DNA of 64,000 nt from assembly GCA_023258975.1 (NCBI GenBank), contig JAHFRD010000001.1, positions 255,168-319,167 of the forward strand, written 5' to 3'. This DNA is from Hydrogenophilales bacterium (GTDB lineage: Bacteria > Pseudomonadota > Gammaproteobacteria > Burkholderiales > Thiobacillaceae). Below, piece by piece: positions 19,148 through 28,351 of this stretch. The notes under the pieces were generated by a model, which saw only the letters and a list, made by a program, of their open reading frames with translations, was not told the origin of the DNA and searched no databases. How positions within the stretch are numbered: position 1 is the stretch's first letter; the number at the start of each line of letters is the position of its first letter. Both the position numbers and the translations under genes were made by a program.

Positions 19148-20118
19148 GCCCCACCCCGCAAACTCACCTCGCCGGAATGGAAGCGCAGCGGCCCCCGCTC
19201 GCTTGCCAGCAACAGGGCGCCGCTATCGTCCACGCCCAGCGCGCGCCCCGCGACCACTCCACCTCGCGCGTCGAACACTTGCACGATCTGGTTCTGGTGC
19301 ATGTGCAAGGCCTCCCAATCCTGGCGAAAAGGCGCGAAGCCTTCGGCATCGAAGCGCTCCAGGTACGCATTCAGGCGCAGCACCATTTCCCGCAGCAACA
19401 CATTGCGATCGAGGCCGCGCTCGCTCAGATGCTCGGAAAGATCGGTGACCGGCTGCTCCACCGCTCCCCGCAAAGACTCCGCCCCCAGCACATTGACCCC
19501 CACCCCGATGATGGCGGTGCTCGGCCCCAACATATCCCCGGCCAACTCGATCAGCACGCCGGCCAGCTTGGCCTCGCCGACCACGATGTCATTGGGCCAT
19601 TTGACGCCGGCGCGGTGCAAACCCAATTCACGTAGCACCTGCGCCAGGCCCAGCCCCACGACCAGGGAAAGGCCCGACAACTCCCCGGCGGGCCGATTAA
19701 AACGCCACAGCAAGGAAAACATCAGGCCACCGCCCAGGCCGGCCAGCCAGGCGCGGCCGCGCCGCCCGCGCCCCTTGCCCTGCCACTCCGCCGCCACCAG
19801 CAATTTATGCGGCGCGGACGACTGCGCCAACGCCATCAGGTGGGAATTGGTCGAATCGAGCACAGGCACCAGTTGAGACCGCACCCCGCACGCGGACAAC
19901 TCAGGCGAAAACAAGGCGGCATCCAGCCAGGAAACCGGCCGCGCCAGGCGATAACCGCGCCCGCGCACCGCCTGCACCCGCAAGCCCAACGCCTCGGCCT
20001 CTTGCACCGCGTTGTGTACCGAGGCGCGGGAAATCCGCAAGCGGCGCGCCACCTCTTCGCCGGAGCGGAAATCTACGTGGGAGAGTTGCCGGAGGATGTC
20101 CAACAGTTGGGGGGTCAT
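19144..20118 (-). CDS. birA: Biotin-protein ligase / biotin operon repressor
   Basis: The product (324 residues from ATG 20118; a GTG at 20130 would add four) has an N-terminal winged HTH (VARRLRISRASVHNAVQEAE), the catalytic loop GKGRGRRGR, KWPNDIVV and AGVLIEL motifs of the ligase, and a small C-terminal SH3-like domain. It biotinylates carboxylase subunits and, with its HTH, may repress biotin genes. It leads the birA-coaX-SPOR-TPM group. Confidence 0.95.
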   Translation of the reverse strand: MTPQLLDILRQLSHVDFRSGEEVARRLRISRASVHNAVQEAEALGLRVQAVRGRGYRLARPVSWLDAALFSPELSACGVRSQLVPVLDSTNSHLMALAQSSAPHKLLVAAEWQGKGRGRRGRAWLAGLGGGLMFSLLWRFNRPAGELSGLSLVVGLGLAQVLRELGLHRAGVKWPNDIVVGEAKLAGVLIELAGDMLGPSTAIIGVGVNVLGAESLRGAVEQPVTDLSEHLSERGLDRNVLLREMVLRLNAYLERFDAEGFAPFRQDWEALHMHQNQIVQVFDARGGVVAGRALGVDDSGALLLASERGPLRFHSGEVSLRGGA

Positions 20119-20138
20119 CGGCGTCGCCACGGTTGGGG

Positions 20139-20160
20139 GTAGGAGCGGGCCGCGCCCGCG
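20139..20160. repeat. Degenerate REP unit upstream of birA
   Basis: GTAGGAGCGGGCCGCGCCCG, a variant of the REP unit in the MITE-like element, 20 bases upstream of birA. Confidence 0.7.
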
Positions 20161-20190
20161 ATTGCATGAAGCACCGACGTACCCATCACG

Positions 20191-20280
20191 GTAGCGCCGG
20201 CAAGGATGCCGGCGTCTTTCAAAAAGCCGGCTGGCCCTGAAGGATACCGCCCCTTCGGGACCATAAAGCCGGCGCTACAT
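20191..20280. repeat. Palindromic repeat of the GCGCCGGC family
   Basis: It begins GTAGCGCCGGCAAGGATG, ends AAAGCCGGCGCTAC, and shares the CCCTGAAGGATACCG core with the copy at 12214-12301. Together with the neighbouring mobile element it makes up most of the 500-base gap between birA and pilE, in which no gene was recognised. Confidence 0.8.
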
Positions 20281-20302
20281 CGGCACCCCTTCAGCCTGAG
20301 GA

Positions 20303-20572
20303 TTCAACCTATTTCCCGCAGTTGCAGGTGCCGTAGGAGCGGGCTTGCCCGCGAATATCAAGATGCTCCTGCCAAAGACAGGAACAATCACGTTGCAGGT
20401 GCCGTAGGAGCGGGCTTGCCCGCGAATGGCCGCGTTCTATCGCGGGCAAGCCCGCTCCTACGGGTGACGTTTCCACTCACCCCGCAGGTGATGCGAACAA
20501 TCACCGGTCATGCCTTGGCCCACGCAGCTTTCGAGCGTTTTGCGTATGACCAACTGCGGTTTCCAGGTTCAA
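20303..20572. mobile_element. MITE-like element, copy 2, with 5-bp target duplication
   Basis: The element spans 20308-20567 (260 bp), flanked by TTCAA at 20303-20307 and 20568-20572. Its ends and right half match copy 1 closely. It is longer by about 70 bases because the segment GTTGCAGGTGCC plus REP is repeated, separated by a unique 39-base spacer. The right terminal repeat (complement CCTGGAAACCGCAGTTG) pairs with CCTATTTCCCGCAGTTG at the left over CCT and CCGCAGTTG. Confidence 0.82.
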
Positions 20573-20657
20573 TGGGCTGGTTCACATTTTTTGAGTGAGG
20601 GGCCGAACCGGCGAATCCACCCTTGGCGCAGCCGATGCCCGAGGAGAGCATAACCAA

Positions 20658-21095
20658 TCAGCGCTGCCAGCAATCGGCTACCGTGCCGGTGCCACCCTCG
20701 ATTTGCACACCCTGATGATTCAGTTCCAAGTCACCGCACTCTGCGTCAGTACCCTCTGGATGTGCTCTCAAGGTAAATGCTTGAGCGTTGAGTGTAGGGA
20801 TGCTGATGGTGTAACGCTTGGCAGAATTAGCATCTTTGGGCGCCTGCCCCAGGCCCACACCAGCCGCCGTCACGGTGGCCGCCGCATTGGTGCAGTCGTT
20901 ATCGAGTCGGTGATAACACCCATTTGCGGTGTAATTCCGCTCCATCCACCCCGCCAATTCAAGCAGCACCGCCTTCGCGTCCGCTCGCTGCGCCCGTAGC
21001 GTGTAGTCCTGATAGGAACTCACCGCCACCGCGCTCAGGATGCCAACGATCATGATCGCCACCAACAGTTCGATCAACGTGAAACCTTTGCTCAT
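20658..21095 (-). CDS. pilE: Type IV minor pilin PilE
   Basis: The 145-residue prepilin starts MSKGFTLIELLVAIMIVGIL: a four-residue leader, Gly at -1, Phe at +1 and Glu at +5, as cut and methylated by PilD. A Cys pair lies in the C-terminal half (CYHRLDNDC, then a late pair). It is the last gene of the minor-pilin operon and lies 115 bases after pilY1. Minor pilins prime pilus assembly together with PilY1. Confidence 0.93.
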   Translation of the reverse strand: MSKGFTLIELLVAIMIVGILSAVAVSSYQDYTLRAQRADAKAVLLELAGWMERNYTANGCYHRLDNDCTNAAATVTAAGVGLGQAPKDANSAKRYTISIPTLNAQAFTLRAHPEGTDAECGDLELNHQGVQIEGGTGTVADCWQR

Positions 21096-21210
21096 TTTCG
21101 TACCCTCTCGTTGCAAGACCGCGCCGACTCTACCCGCATCCGGCCATCCTGACTGTGATCCCTGTTCGCCATCGGCGCGCCTGTACACAAAGAAAATCGG
21201 CCCAGACAGG

Positions 21211-24200
21211 CTATTCCAGCAACTCGAACCAGGATACCCGTCCGCTACCCGCCGTACCGGTATTGATGACGATGTTCGTCTTGCTGCCCTCGCTACTATG
21301 AGTGCCCAGCGCGGTAGGCGCGAAAATGCCTATCCTTGTACCCCCGATCCCGCGCGCGAAGCTGGTGCCACCGATCGCGGCACCGATTTTTACGCCCGCC
21401 GCCCGCACATCACTGGAATCGACAACCCCGTCCCGGTTCACGTCGAAAACAGAGAACTGATCCTCCATGTACCCGTTCACCGCATTCAACCCCATGACCC
21501 AGCCGTCGCCACCGTACTGGCAGGGATCCAGCCGTGTCTTGGTCACGCCGCCTTCCGTATAGGTCTCGGTGGCGGGATAGAAGGTATTGAATGCGATCAC
21601 ACCATTGATAAGATTCATCTTTCCTGTCAAACGCTCCCCCGCTTCCGGCATGTCCCAATACCAGCCCAAGTGTGCGTTGGTACCGGGAGCGGGCATTGTA
21701 ACCGTGTCATTGGGACAATCCACCAGCGTTTCGGCGGTGCAATAGGTCGGTATGGTTTTGACAGATTGCTTGCGTATCTGTTGAAGAGAGGTGGTTTCAA
21801 CCGTGAATGTTTGCCCATACAAATTGCTACGCGTAATGCCGGATAAGCCACGATCCCATACTCCATAAAAAGACTGGCTATCCGTATTGGATCGATCCGT
21901 ATCCTCGATATATTTCCCAGTTCCAAACAAGACAAGCTGACCGATCCTAGTGCCAACAATATGCGGAAAGACCTCGGGAGGAGAAATGATGGGCTGGCGT
22001 ACCCCGGCGGCACTCTTTGCAACAAACACAGGCGATCCCACACTCCAGTTCACATTATTCGACGCGCTCAGATCGAATTTCCACAGGTTGCCGTTGAGAT
22101 CACCCGCATAAACAACATCGACTTTCCCATCACCATCAATATCGTAGGGAGTGGGTGTGGACAAGCCATTCGTATCGAGTCCACCGCTACTCGTGTAATT
22201 GGCATTACCGGCGCACAACTTGCGGTAATCGGTGCCTTCGACCCATGTTCCGCTATCACCTGACGGACCAGACAAATAGACGACAAAGAGACAAGCCTGC
22301 TTGTCGGAATTCGAGGGATACCCATTTCCCACGATCATGGCCCATTTTCCATTGTCGAGGGTGGCATCGTGCACGCGGACTATCTGGCGTGCCTGGCCTC
22401 GATGGTCCGCCGCTGCCATGTTGTAAGTGTAATAAAGGTCGGGATGGGTAAATTCCCACAATACCCAACCGGCATGACTGGAGTCGCTGGAAGCCGCATT
22501 GGCTTCGGTGTTATTCGCCGGATCAGTTACGTCCAACAAGTAATACCCCATTCCACCCTTGTTAACCCCTCCCGCAAGAACCGTCTTCCAATTATTGCTC
22601 GTACTTCCTATATCCACATCGGCGGAAAATGGAGAGCCATCAACGTAGAACTTGTGGCCATAAGAAGGGCTGGCGAGTTGGTACAGGTTTGCGTTCACGA
22701 AAGAAGGGACGTAAGCAAATAACTCCGTTCCATCACTCGCCTTGACGGCATGCAGCATTCCGTCGTTGGCGCCTACATAAATAACGTTGGGCCGAGATTT
22801 ACTAGCAATGCGGAACGCATTGTATCCGGGGTAATCCACATCTGAACGTCCAGCGACAGGCGGGGGGACATACCAGGGGTTGGAGTTGGCGATGTCACCC
22901 AGCACATTTCGGCCATTTGGATTGCTTGCTGAATAGGCATCGAGACGGGTGCTATCCAGATTACGGCGGCGAAAAGCATAAGGAACGCCGCTATTACAGG
23001 TAGAGCCCGCCCCCTCTTCACACTCACCGCTGCCACGCAAGTATTCAAGCAATTTTCCGCCATAGGCGTCTGCATCGGTAATGCCCGTGGGTACGCTGGT
23101 TTTAAGCAGGCTTTGTGCCGCATTTCCAATTCGATCCCAACGGAACGGAACTCCAGCCAAGCCACTATAGGTTGCTATCTTTCGCTCAGAGTGGGGCGGC
23201 GAGGAAACTTGCTCGGCCAGATCCCATCGTATGGTTCCGTAATCAACCGAAAGAATAGTTTTGTTAGCGCTATTTATGGTTCGGTTAATGTCATATGCGC
23301 GCATATGCCCCTTCCAATTGCTCTCTACCGTGGCCAGGTAAATCTCCCCCCCCTGCTCCAATGATGCGGTATTCGTCGCTGCCGCCGAGCCGGCCACGTT
23401 ACGAACAAGCACATCGGAAAATGCATTGAGAAGGTTGGCAACAGCATCGCTGACATTGTTGCTAGGGTAAAAATAACCGTGGCTATTGAGCGCCAAGTGC
23501 CAAAGGTCATCGTAGGTTGGCCTGAAATCGACCCGCGTACTGGGCGGTAAGGTTGGCCATTGATTATTCCTCGTGGCATTTCCAGCCAGGGTGGCTGCTG
23601 TAACGGGATCAATCGCCCCCTTGGGAAAAACATCCCCCCCCTCGGCATTGGGCCCGACGATGTAGCGCACCACATGCTGCCAGGTTGCGGGGTCTTGCAC
23701 GCCGGGAAGCAGCGTGTCTCTGAGATCGGTGCGCAAATCAGTCACCCAACCTTCAGCTCCAACCTGGCTCCAGGTGGACTGTTGATTGCGCCGATCCGGG
23801 TACGGCACACTTCTGGCAACTCCGGAAGTATCGGTATAAGAAACCTGGTCCGGTAACTCGACATCCGTATCACGTGGCGACATGTAGAGTCCCAGATTCG
23901 CCCATGAAAGTCCGGAATAATCGGGAGTAATAATGATTTCATAATTTCTACGGCAGCTTCTTATCGGCTGGCCCGAACCATCCTGATAGGCATCATCTCG
24001 GTTAAGCCTGTAATTGGTTCCCCGCGCCTCCCAGGATTGCGCAAAATTGGATTGACTTGAATAGATGATATTACGAATCGTAGCCAGCAGACTGGCGGAT
24101 CGCTCCGCCTTGCTGGCGCCCGTGGAGTTCGCCACCGAATAGAATCCATCCACGGAACTCCCGGCACTTCCTTCCCTGCGGCTGATGGCGAATCTGAATT

Positions 24201-25254
24201 TATCCAGAACCCCCCTGCTGTTCAAACCGTCAAACAGCTTTCCCAGCATGCCTCGCGTGGCATAATCAGCGGATCTCCAATAAGTAAACCAATGCGCAAA
24301 TTGTATTTTTTGACTGCCGTCCATTTCTTCGGTACAGCCAAATTTACGAGTTTCATCATTCAGGTTCCAACAGGTTCCCACGAAGCTGGCTTTATCAATA
24401 ACTTGTGTTCCATTTTTAACCCAGTACTGGCCCAAATAGGCTTTATGGGCAAGAGGTGTGCTGGCTGTATTTCTATTGGTACTGTAGCTCATCATCGGAT
24501 TATCAATAAATTCATCCAATGCCACCGAGCCAGCGCCGGAATAAGCCGTCATAGGGCTGTATAGCGCGTTTTTTGCGGAATCAACATTATCGTATGAGGG
24601 GAAGGCAGTTCCACCTAGTGAGGGCCATGCGCCATAGCCGCTGGCGGCAGCCAGATTAAAATACAAGAAATTGCTATCGGAGTGGAAATACCTTGATTTT
24701 GCATCGTCATATCTTATGTCACCGTAAATATCTTCAAGCCGTTGCGGGTACATTTCCTGGCCGTAATAAGGTTGGTTTTTATTTCCCGTAAGCAAGTTTT
24801 TATATCTTCCATTTGTTATCGAATAGCCAATTGCATTATTGGTCGCATTGTTACCATTGGCGGTAACATCCCCGCCCCCATATAGGGAAGTCTGGCTGCA
24901 AACATAACTGCCAACATCAGTTGCCGAAACACAACCATTAGCACTGGAAGTTGTCGATACAACCGATCTTGGCCACGGAGTCACCCTGAAGGCGAGAGGC
25001 TTGGCCGATAACGCGGAATAACTCCAGGGCGGGGATGTCAAGGTGGGCAGTTGCGCACTATCACTCCAGGGAATATCCTTGAGAAGTGATTCTCCCAGTG
25101 CCCAATAATAAACGGGAGAGATCACCACGTTCGGCAACAACACTTCGGTAACGAACATCGGCCCATCGGAAAGATTCAGGCCGGCACCGGCACGCGCGGG
25201 CAGCAAGGAAATCCCGAATACAATCACAAATTGCGCAAGACGATATGTTTTCAT
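21211..25254 (-). CDS. pilY1: PilY1/PilC type IV pilus tip adhesin
   Basis: The product is 1347 residues from ATG 25254 (a GTG at 25260 adds two). It has a signal peptide ending near LLPARAGA, a long variable N-terminal half, and the C-terminal beta-propeller typical of PilY1 (NVIYVGANDGMLHAVKASDG, then DIDGDGKVDVVYAGDLNGNL). A second EF-hand-like loop, DVNRDGVVDSSD, lies near the C-terminus. PilY1 sits at the pilus tip, mediates adhesion and controls retraction through calcium. The N-terminal half is noticeably richer in A+T than neighbouring genes, as expected for a rapidly diversifying or exchanged adhesin part. Confidence 0.94.
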   Translation of the reverse strand: MKTYRLAQFVIVFGISLLPARAGAGLNLSDGPMFVTEVLLPNVVISPVYYWALGESLLKDIPWSDSAQLPTLTSPPWSYSALSAKPLAFRVTPWPRSVVSTTSSANGCVSATDVGSYVCSQTSLYGGGDVTANGNNATNNAIGYSITNGRYKNLLTGNKNQPYYGQEMYPQRLEDIYGDIRYDDAKSRYFHSDSNFLYFNLAAASGYGAWPSLGGTAFPSYDNVDSAKNALYSPMTAYSGAGSVALDEFIDNPMMSYSTNRNTASTPLAHKAYLGQYWVKNGTQVIDKASFVGTCWNLNDETRKFGCTEEMDGSQKIQFAHWFTYWRSADYATRGMLGKLFDGLNSRGVLDKFRFAISRREGSAGSSVDGFYSVANSTGASKAERSASLLATIRNIIYSSQSNFAQSWEARGTNYRLNRDDAYQDGSGQPIRSCRRNYEIIITPDYSGLSWANLGLYMSPRDTDVELPDQVSYTDTSGVARSVPYPDRRNQQSTWSQVGAEGWVTDLRTDLRDTLLPGVQDPATWQHVVRYIVGPNAEGGDVFPKGAIDPVTAATLAGNATRNNQWPTLPPSTRVDFRPTYDDLWHLALNSHGYFYPSNNVSDAVANLLNAFSDVLVRNVAGSAAATNTASLEQGGEIYLATVESNWKGHMRAYDINRTINSANKTILSVDYGTIRWDLAEQVSSPPHSERKIATYSGLAGVPFRWDRIGNAAQSLLKTSVPTGITDADAYGGKLLEYLRGSGECEEGAGSTCNSGVPYAFRRRNLDSTRLDAYSASNPNGRNVLGDIANSNPWYVPPPVAGRSDVDYPGYNAFRIASKSRPNVIYVGANDGMLHAVKASDGTELFAYVPSFVNANLYQLASPSYGHKFYVDGSPFSADVDIGSTSNNWKTVLAGGVNKGGMGYYLLDVTDPANNTEANAASSDSSHAGWVLWEFTHPDLYYTYNMAAADHRGQARQIVRVHDATLDNGKWAMIVGNGYPSNSDKQACLFVVYLSGPSGDSGTWVEGTDYRKLCAGNANYTSSGGLDTNGLSTPTPYDIDGDGKVDVVYAGDLNGNLWKFDLSASNNVNWSVGSPVFVAKSAAGVRQPIISPPEVFPHIVGTRIGQLVLFGTGKYIEDTDRSNTDSQSFYGVWDRGLSGITRSNLYGQTFTVETTSLQQIRKQSVKTIPTYCTAETLVDCPNDTVTMPAPGTNAHLGWYWDMPEAGERLTGKMNLINGVIAFNTFYPATETYTEGGVTKTRLDPCQYGGDGWVMGLNAVNGYMEDQFSVFDVNRDGVVDSSDVRAAGVKIGAAIGGTSFARGIGGTRIGIFAPTALGTHSSEGSKTNIVINTGTAGSGRVSWFELLE

Positions 25255-25267
25255 GGCCACGACTCCA

Positions 25268-26104
25268 TCAATTAGTCGGCGTATACACTTCCTGCAGCAT
25301 TACCCGGGTTCCTCTCAGCATGCCATAGCCGCGCACGGTGATACGGTAATAATATTTGCTGTTGCCAGGTTTTAACGGGAAGGATTCAATCAGGTATTCC
25401 GGTTGCCTTGATACGAGCGGCAAAGGCGCCGCAGGCAGAACATACGCGGCATTAAAAGAAAGTTGCGCCGCACCCGCCACTCCAGCCACTCGGCCAACCG
25501 GCTTACCAACAGTTGCCTCATCACGTTGATATTGAATTGCCGTCCGCCAATTTATCTCACTATCCGGGCAATCTGGATTATCTGGATTGGTAACCCAAAC
25601 AGGGCAGTTTATCCAGTTAACGGCTGATGCCCATGTCGGGCCGTTGTAACACAAACCGAGAGAACATGCCTGCGCCGTGTAATCGGAATTGTTATCACCC
25701 GTCATTTCCACAAGAATGTTTCCCACAATCCGCCCTGAGTTACGAATGAACAGCTCGGCATCACGCAAACCAATTTCAGCGGCATGAAATGCAATATTAC
25801 GGTCACGTGTATTACCCGCCATACGGCTTTCCAATAGCGCCGTTCCCAGGGTGCTCATGCCCAGGATGGTGAGCACGGTGAGAAAGAGGAGACTGGTGAT
25901 GAGCGCGGCGCCACCTTCGTAGGAGCGCCGTTCGCGGCGCGATGCGCCGGCGGGCACAAAGGTAAAGCGTGTGGCCTGGGTGAACGTTCCATCTTTTGCC
26001 CCTGCCGGGGCGGCCGCGCCGCGAGCGGCGCTCCTACAGCACATATCGCCGTTTGGCGTGGCGACCTGGTATGGCGATCTGGCGGGGTAAATTCGAGTAT
26101 TCAT
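25268..26104 (-). CDS. pilX: Minor pilin PilX with an extended leader
   Basis: The 278-residue frame has the PilX prepilin helix GGAALITSLLFLTVLTILGM, but that helix begins only at about residue 63. The start MNTRIYPARSPYQ lies just past the pilW stop codon. Between start and helix, a 119-bp inverted-repeat element (25919-26037) encodes about 40 residues of low-complexity peptide (AARGAAAPAGAKDG and ASRRERRSYE). PilX and the other minor pilins initiate pilus assembly; a 62-residue leader is far longer than the usual 5-20. Either the long leader is tolerated, or an undetected internal start is used, or the gene is impaired. Confidence 0.85.
   Translation of the reverse strand: MNTRIYPARSPYQVATPNGDMCCRSAARGAAAPAGAKDGTFTQATRFTFVPAGASRRERRSYEGGAALITSLLFLTVLTILGMSTLGTALLESRMAGNTRDRNIAFHAAEIGLRDAELFIRNSGRIVGNILVEMTGDNNSDYTAQACSLGLCYNGPTWASAVNWINCPVWVTNPDNPDCPDSEINWRTAIQYQRDEATVGKPVGRVAGVAGAAQLSFNAAYVLPAAPLPLVSRQPEYLIESFPLKPGNSKYYYRITVRGYGMLRGTRVMLQEVYTPTN
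25919..26037. repeat. REP-like inverted-repeat element inside pilX
   Basis: Arms GTAGGAGCGCCGTTCGCGGC and the inverted GTAGGAGCGCCGCTCGCGGC bound 119 bp. The unit is related to the GTAGGAGCGGGC REP family through its first nine bases. It keeps the pilX frame open on the minus strand. Confidence 0.85.
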
Positions 26105-26111
26105 ATTGCTA

Positions 26112-26954
26112 TTACGGCAGAGTATTGACACGGTTGCGCAAGGTAAAAACCGACGTAAAAGTTCGCCGCAAGCGCGTGTCGTTTGGAACATAGAGCGCTC
26201 CCGAGCAATCTCTTATTGTTTGTGGCGCATTCGTTGCGCCATTATTTAGCGACCGCACCATGATGCATACCTGCACCGCCACCACATTAGACAGGTTTGC
26301 GGGTGTGATATTAAACGCACCAGGAGCGCCGGCCTCCGCATAACGTATTTGTAAATCCTCGACACCTTCCGCGAAGGGTTGCGCTCCACCCCCGCCATTT
26401 CCCGTACATGCCAATTCCAGATTGGCCCCGCCTATGCCAATCGTATTGGATACCGTACCGTATTGCCCGCCGCCTCCCGGTATGGCCGTCAGAGGAATGT
26501 CATCGCCCGCGTTATTGCAATCACGGGTCCTACTCACTCCCTGATCCGAGAGCTGATATTGCACGACCAGGGTATCCGTCTGCCGTGTGCCGCCATTGAT
26601 GGTTACCACGCCACCGGCATTGACGGCCGCATTACCTCCCGCCGCCACCGCTCCATGTGAGCCGGATATCGGCGTCCAACCGCCGGAAGGAATTGTTTCC
26701 GTTGTTCGTGAATCGCTGGCTAGTGGTGTGATATCGATCCGCCCCGCCGAGCGTAATTGTCTGCCTATGAATTCCAGGGCAAAACGGCCGGTATCCTGCA
26801 CTCTCGCGCTGGCATCCTGGGCAAGGTAGGTGGAACGGCTACCCATCAGGATATAGCCCAAGCTCGTGGTAATCATCAGCCCCAGGGTCACGGCGACCAT
26901 GAGTTCGATCAGGGAAAGGCCGGACTGCGAGGCAGGGTGCGAAATGTATTTCAT
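26112..26954 (-). CDS. pilW: Minor pilin PilW
   Basis: The 280-residue prepilin has the N-terminal motif SGLSLIELMVAVTLGLMITT with Glu+5, a conserved RVQDTGRFALEFIGRQLRSA segment, and a large globular domain with a Cys pair. Start MKYISHPASQ at 26954 overlaps the pilV stop by four bases (ATGA), so the two are translationally coupled. Confidence 0.92.
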   Translation of the reverse strand: MKYISHPASQSGLSLIELMVAVTLGLMITTSLGYILMGSRSTYLAQDASARVQDTGRFALEFIGRQLRSAGRIDITPLASDSRTTETIPSGGWTPISGSHGAVAAGGNAAVNAGGVVTINGGTRQTDTLVVQYQLSDQGVSRTRDCNNAGDDIPLTAIPGGGGQYGTVSNTIGIGGANLELACTGNGGGGAQPFAEGVEDLQIRYAEAGAPGAFNITPANLSNVVAVQVCIMVRSLNNGATNAPQTIRDCSGALYVPNDTRLRRTFTSVFTLRNRVNTLP

Positions 26955-27484
26955 GGCCGGTACACGGTATAGAAGCAACTGGCATTGGCGGCTGGGTTTC
27001 CACAAGCGGTAGTCGCGGGGTTGCGCGGGGTGTCCGCACCCCATCCATTTTCATCATTCAGTTGCAGATCCGTCCAGCGCATCGCGATGTATAAAGTCTT
27101 TGGATCCGCGCTTACTTCCACAATGCGCGCATTGCCATCCGGCAGGGCCGATGCAATACAGATCACACGATTGTCGAAAGTATTGGCAACACCAGCCGCG
27201 CATTGGGCATTGTTGCCAATCAAATTTCTTGGGGCTGCCTGCGTGATGGCATTGCGTGTCGCCGTATCCACATGTAACCGTTCCGCAATATCCTGTACAG
27301 CCTGGCCGGCGATCACGTTGTAATAAGCATTGCGGTTGTTCTTCAGGCCGGTCATTTGCAATCCAGCCAAGCCAAGCAGGCCGAGCGAAAGTATGACCAC
27401 GGTAATCATGATTTCCAGCAGGGTGAGGCCGGATTGGCCAGCGATGCCTTTGTTATATTTCTGTATTTTAGCGCGTGATCGCAT
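26951..27484 (-). CDS. pilV: Minor pilin PilV
   Basis: The 177-residue product carries the prepilin helix SGLTLLEIMITVVILSLGLL with Glu+5 and the NNRNAYYNVIAGQAVQDIAE segment typical of PilV. The ATG at 27484 is preferred to the GTG at 27502 because a GAGGAA ribosome site lies six bases before it; the GTG overlaps the stop codon of the upstream fimT. Confidence 0.92.
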   Translation of the reverse strand: MRSRAKIQKYNKGIAGQSGLTLLEIMITVVILSLGLLGLAGLQMTGLKNNRNAYYNVIAGQAVQDIAERLHVDTATRNAITQAAPRNLIGNNAQCAAGVANTFDNRVICIASALPDGNARIVEVSADPKTLYIAMRWTDLQLNDENGWGADTPRNPATTACGNPAANASCFYTVYRP

Positions 27485-27498
27485 GACCGTTTCCTCGC

Positions 27499-28131
27499 TC
27501 ACAGATTACAACTGTTGGCATCATCTGGAATGCCATCATTATTATTATCAGGTGAAACTCTGGCACGGCCAGTTCCAAGGATAACCACGGCTGAAGATCG
27601 GGTTTGATTCCCAGAATTGAGTGTTTCACCTTTACAGGCAACCAATGTCCCATTGTTGCCCGTGCGTCCATCGGGAGTGAAAGTAATCTGGCTCACCACT
27701 TGTCCGTTACCTCTCAATGTCCAGCCTGATGCCAGGGCGGCATGCACTCGTAACACAGTTTCATTATCCAGGGCGCCATCACCATAACGATCAGGACAAG
27801 TTGCATTGCTTATTTTCTGATCGCCATTACAGTCCTCGAACACCTTCCAGCCATCCTCCCACTTGGCATTGGCATCCGCACAGTCAGTACCCACCGCTGT
27901 CGCCGCCCCCTTGCACACCACTACCCTTTGACCCCGTGTTATCGCCTCGCTGCGCGCGTAATTGATATCCGCCAGTAAATCGTTGGCATAACTGGCGGCC
28001 GTATTGGTAGCCATCATGTCTATGAATGATGGCACCCCGATAGTCAGCAGAATCACCGCGATGCTCATGGTGACCAGCAATTCGATCAAGGTAAGGCCGC
28101 GTTGCAGGGCGTGGGCCAGGTTGTGACGCAT
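27499..28131 (-). CDS. Minor pilin FimT/FimU (GspH-like), copy 2
   Basis: The 210-residue prepilin starts MRHNLAHALQRGLTLIELLV. It has the GspH/FimT domain (NDLLADINYARSEAITRG, WEDGWKVFEDCNGDQKI, TFTPDGRTGNNGTLVACK) and a C-terminal DNNNDGIPD. It is a close paralogue of the gene at 28352-28984; both are 210 residues and align over their whole length. It belongs to the minor-pilin complex that primes pilus assembly. Confidence 0.92.
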   Translation of the reverse strand: MRHNLAHALQRGLTLIELLVTMSIAVILLTIGVPSFIDMMATNTAASYANDLLADINYARSEAITRGQRVVVCKGAATAVGTDCADANAKWEDGWKVFEDCNGDQKISNATCPDRYGDGALDNETVLRVHAALASGWTLRGNGQVVSQITFTPDGRTGNNGTLVACKGETLNSGNQTRSSAVVILGTGRARVSPDNNNDGIPDDANSCNL

Positions 28132-28219
28132 GGTGCCGGGTTCTCCCGATGGGCTGTGTACTGTGTTGGTTCCACCATCCTAGCCGCGCCGTGGCGGTGA
28201 GGCGGCAGATGGGCGACGA

Positions 28220-28234
28220 GCGGCGATTCTGCCA
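28220..28234 (-). promoter_or_regulatory. Possible sigma-54 promoter of fimT copy 2
   Basis: On the minus strand the sequence TGGCAGAATCGCCGC has the GG and GC doublets at the -24/-12 spacing. It lies about 89 bases before the start codon, the same place as the sister site at 29072-29086. The -12 half is weak (CCGC instead of TTGC). Confidence 0.4.
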
Positions 28235-28351
28235 CGATGAGCGGTGGCGCGACGTGGAGCGCGAGCACGGCGACTGACAGCAAAGAGGAATCTCTCGCCA
28301 GGGCCATACGTCCGGCCTTTGCGTCAGGGTGTATCGCGCCGCCGGCACCCA

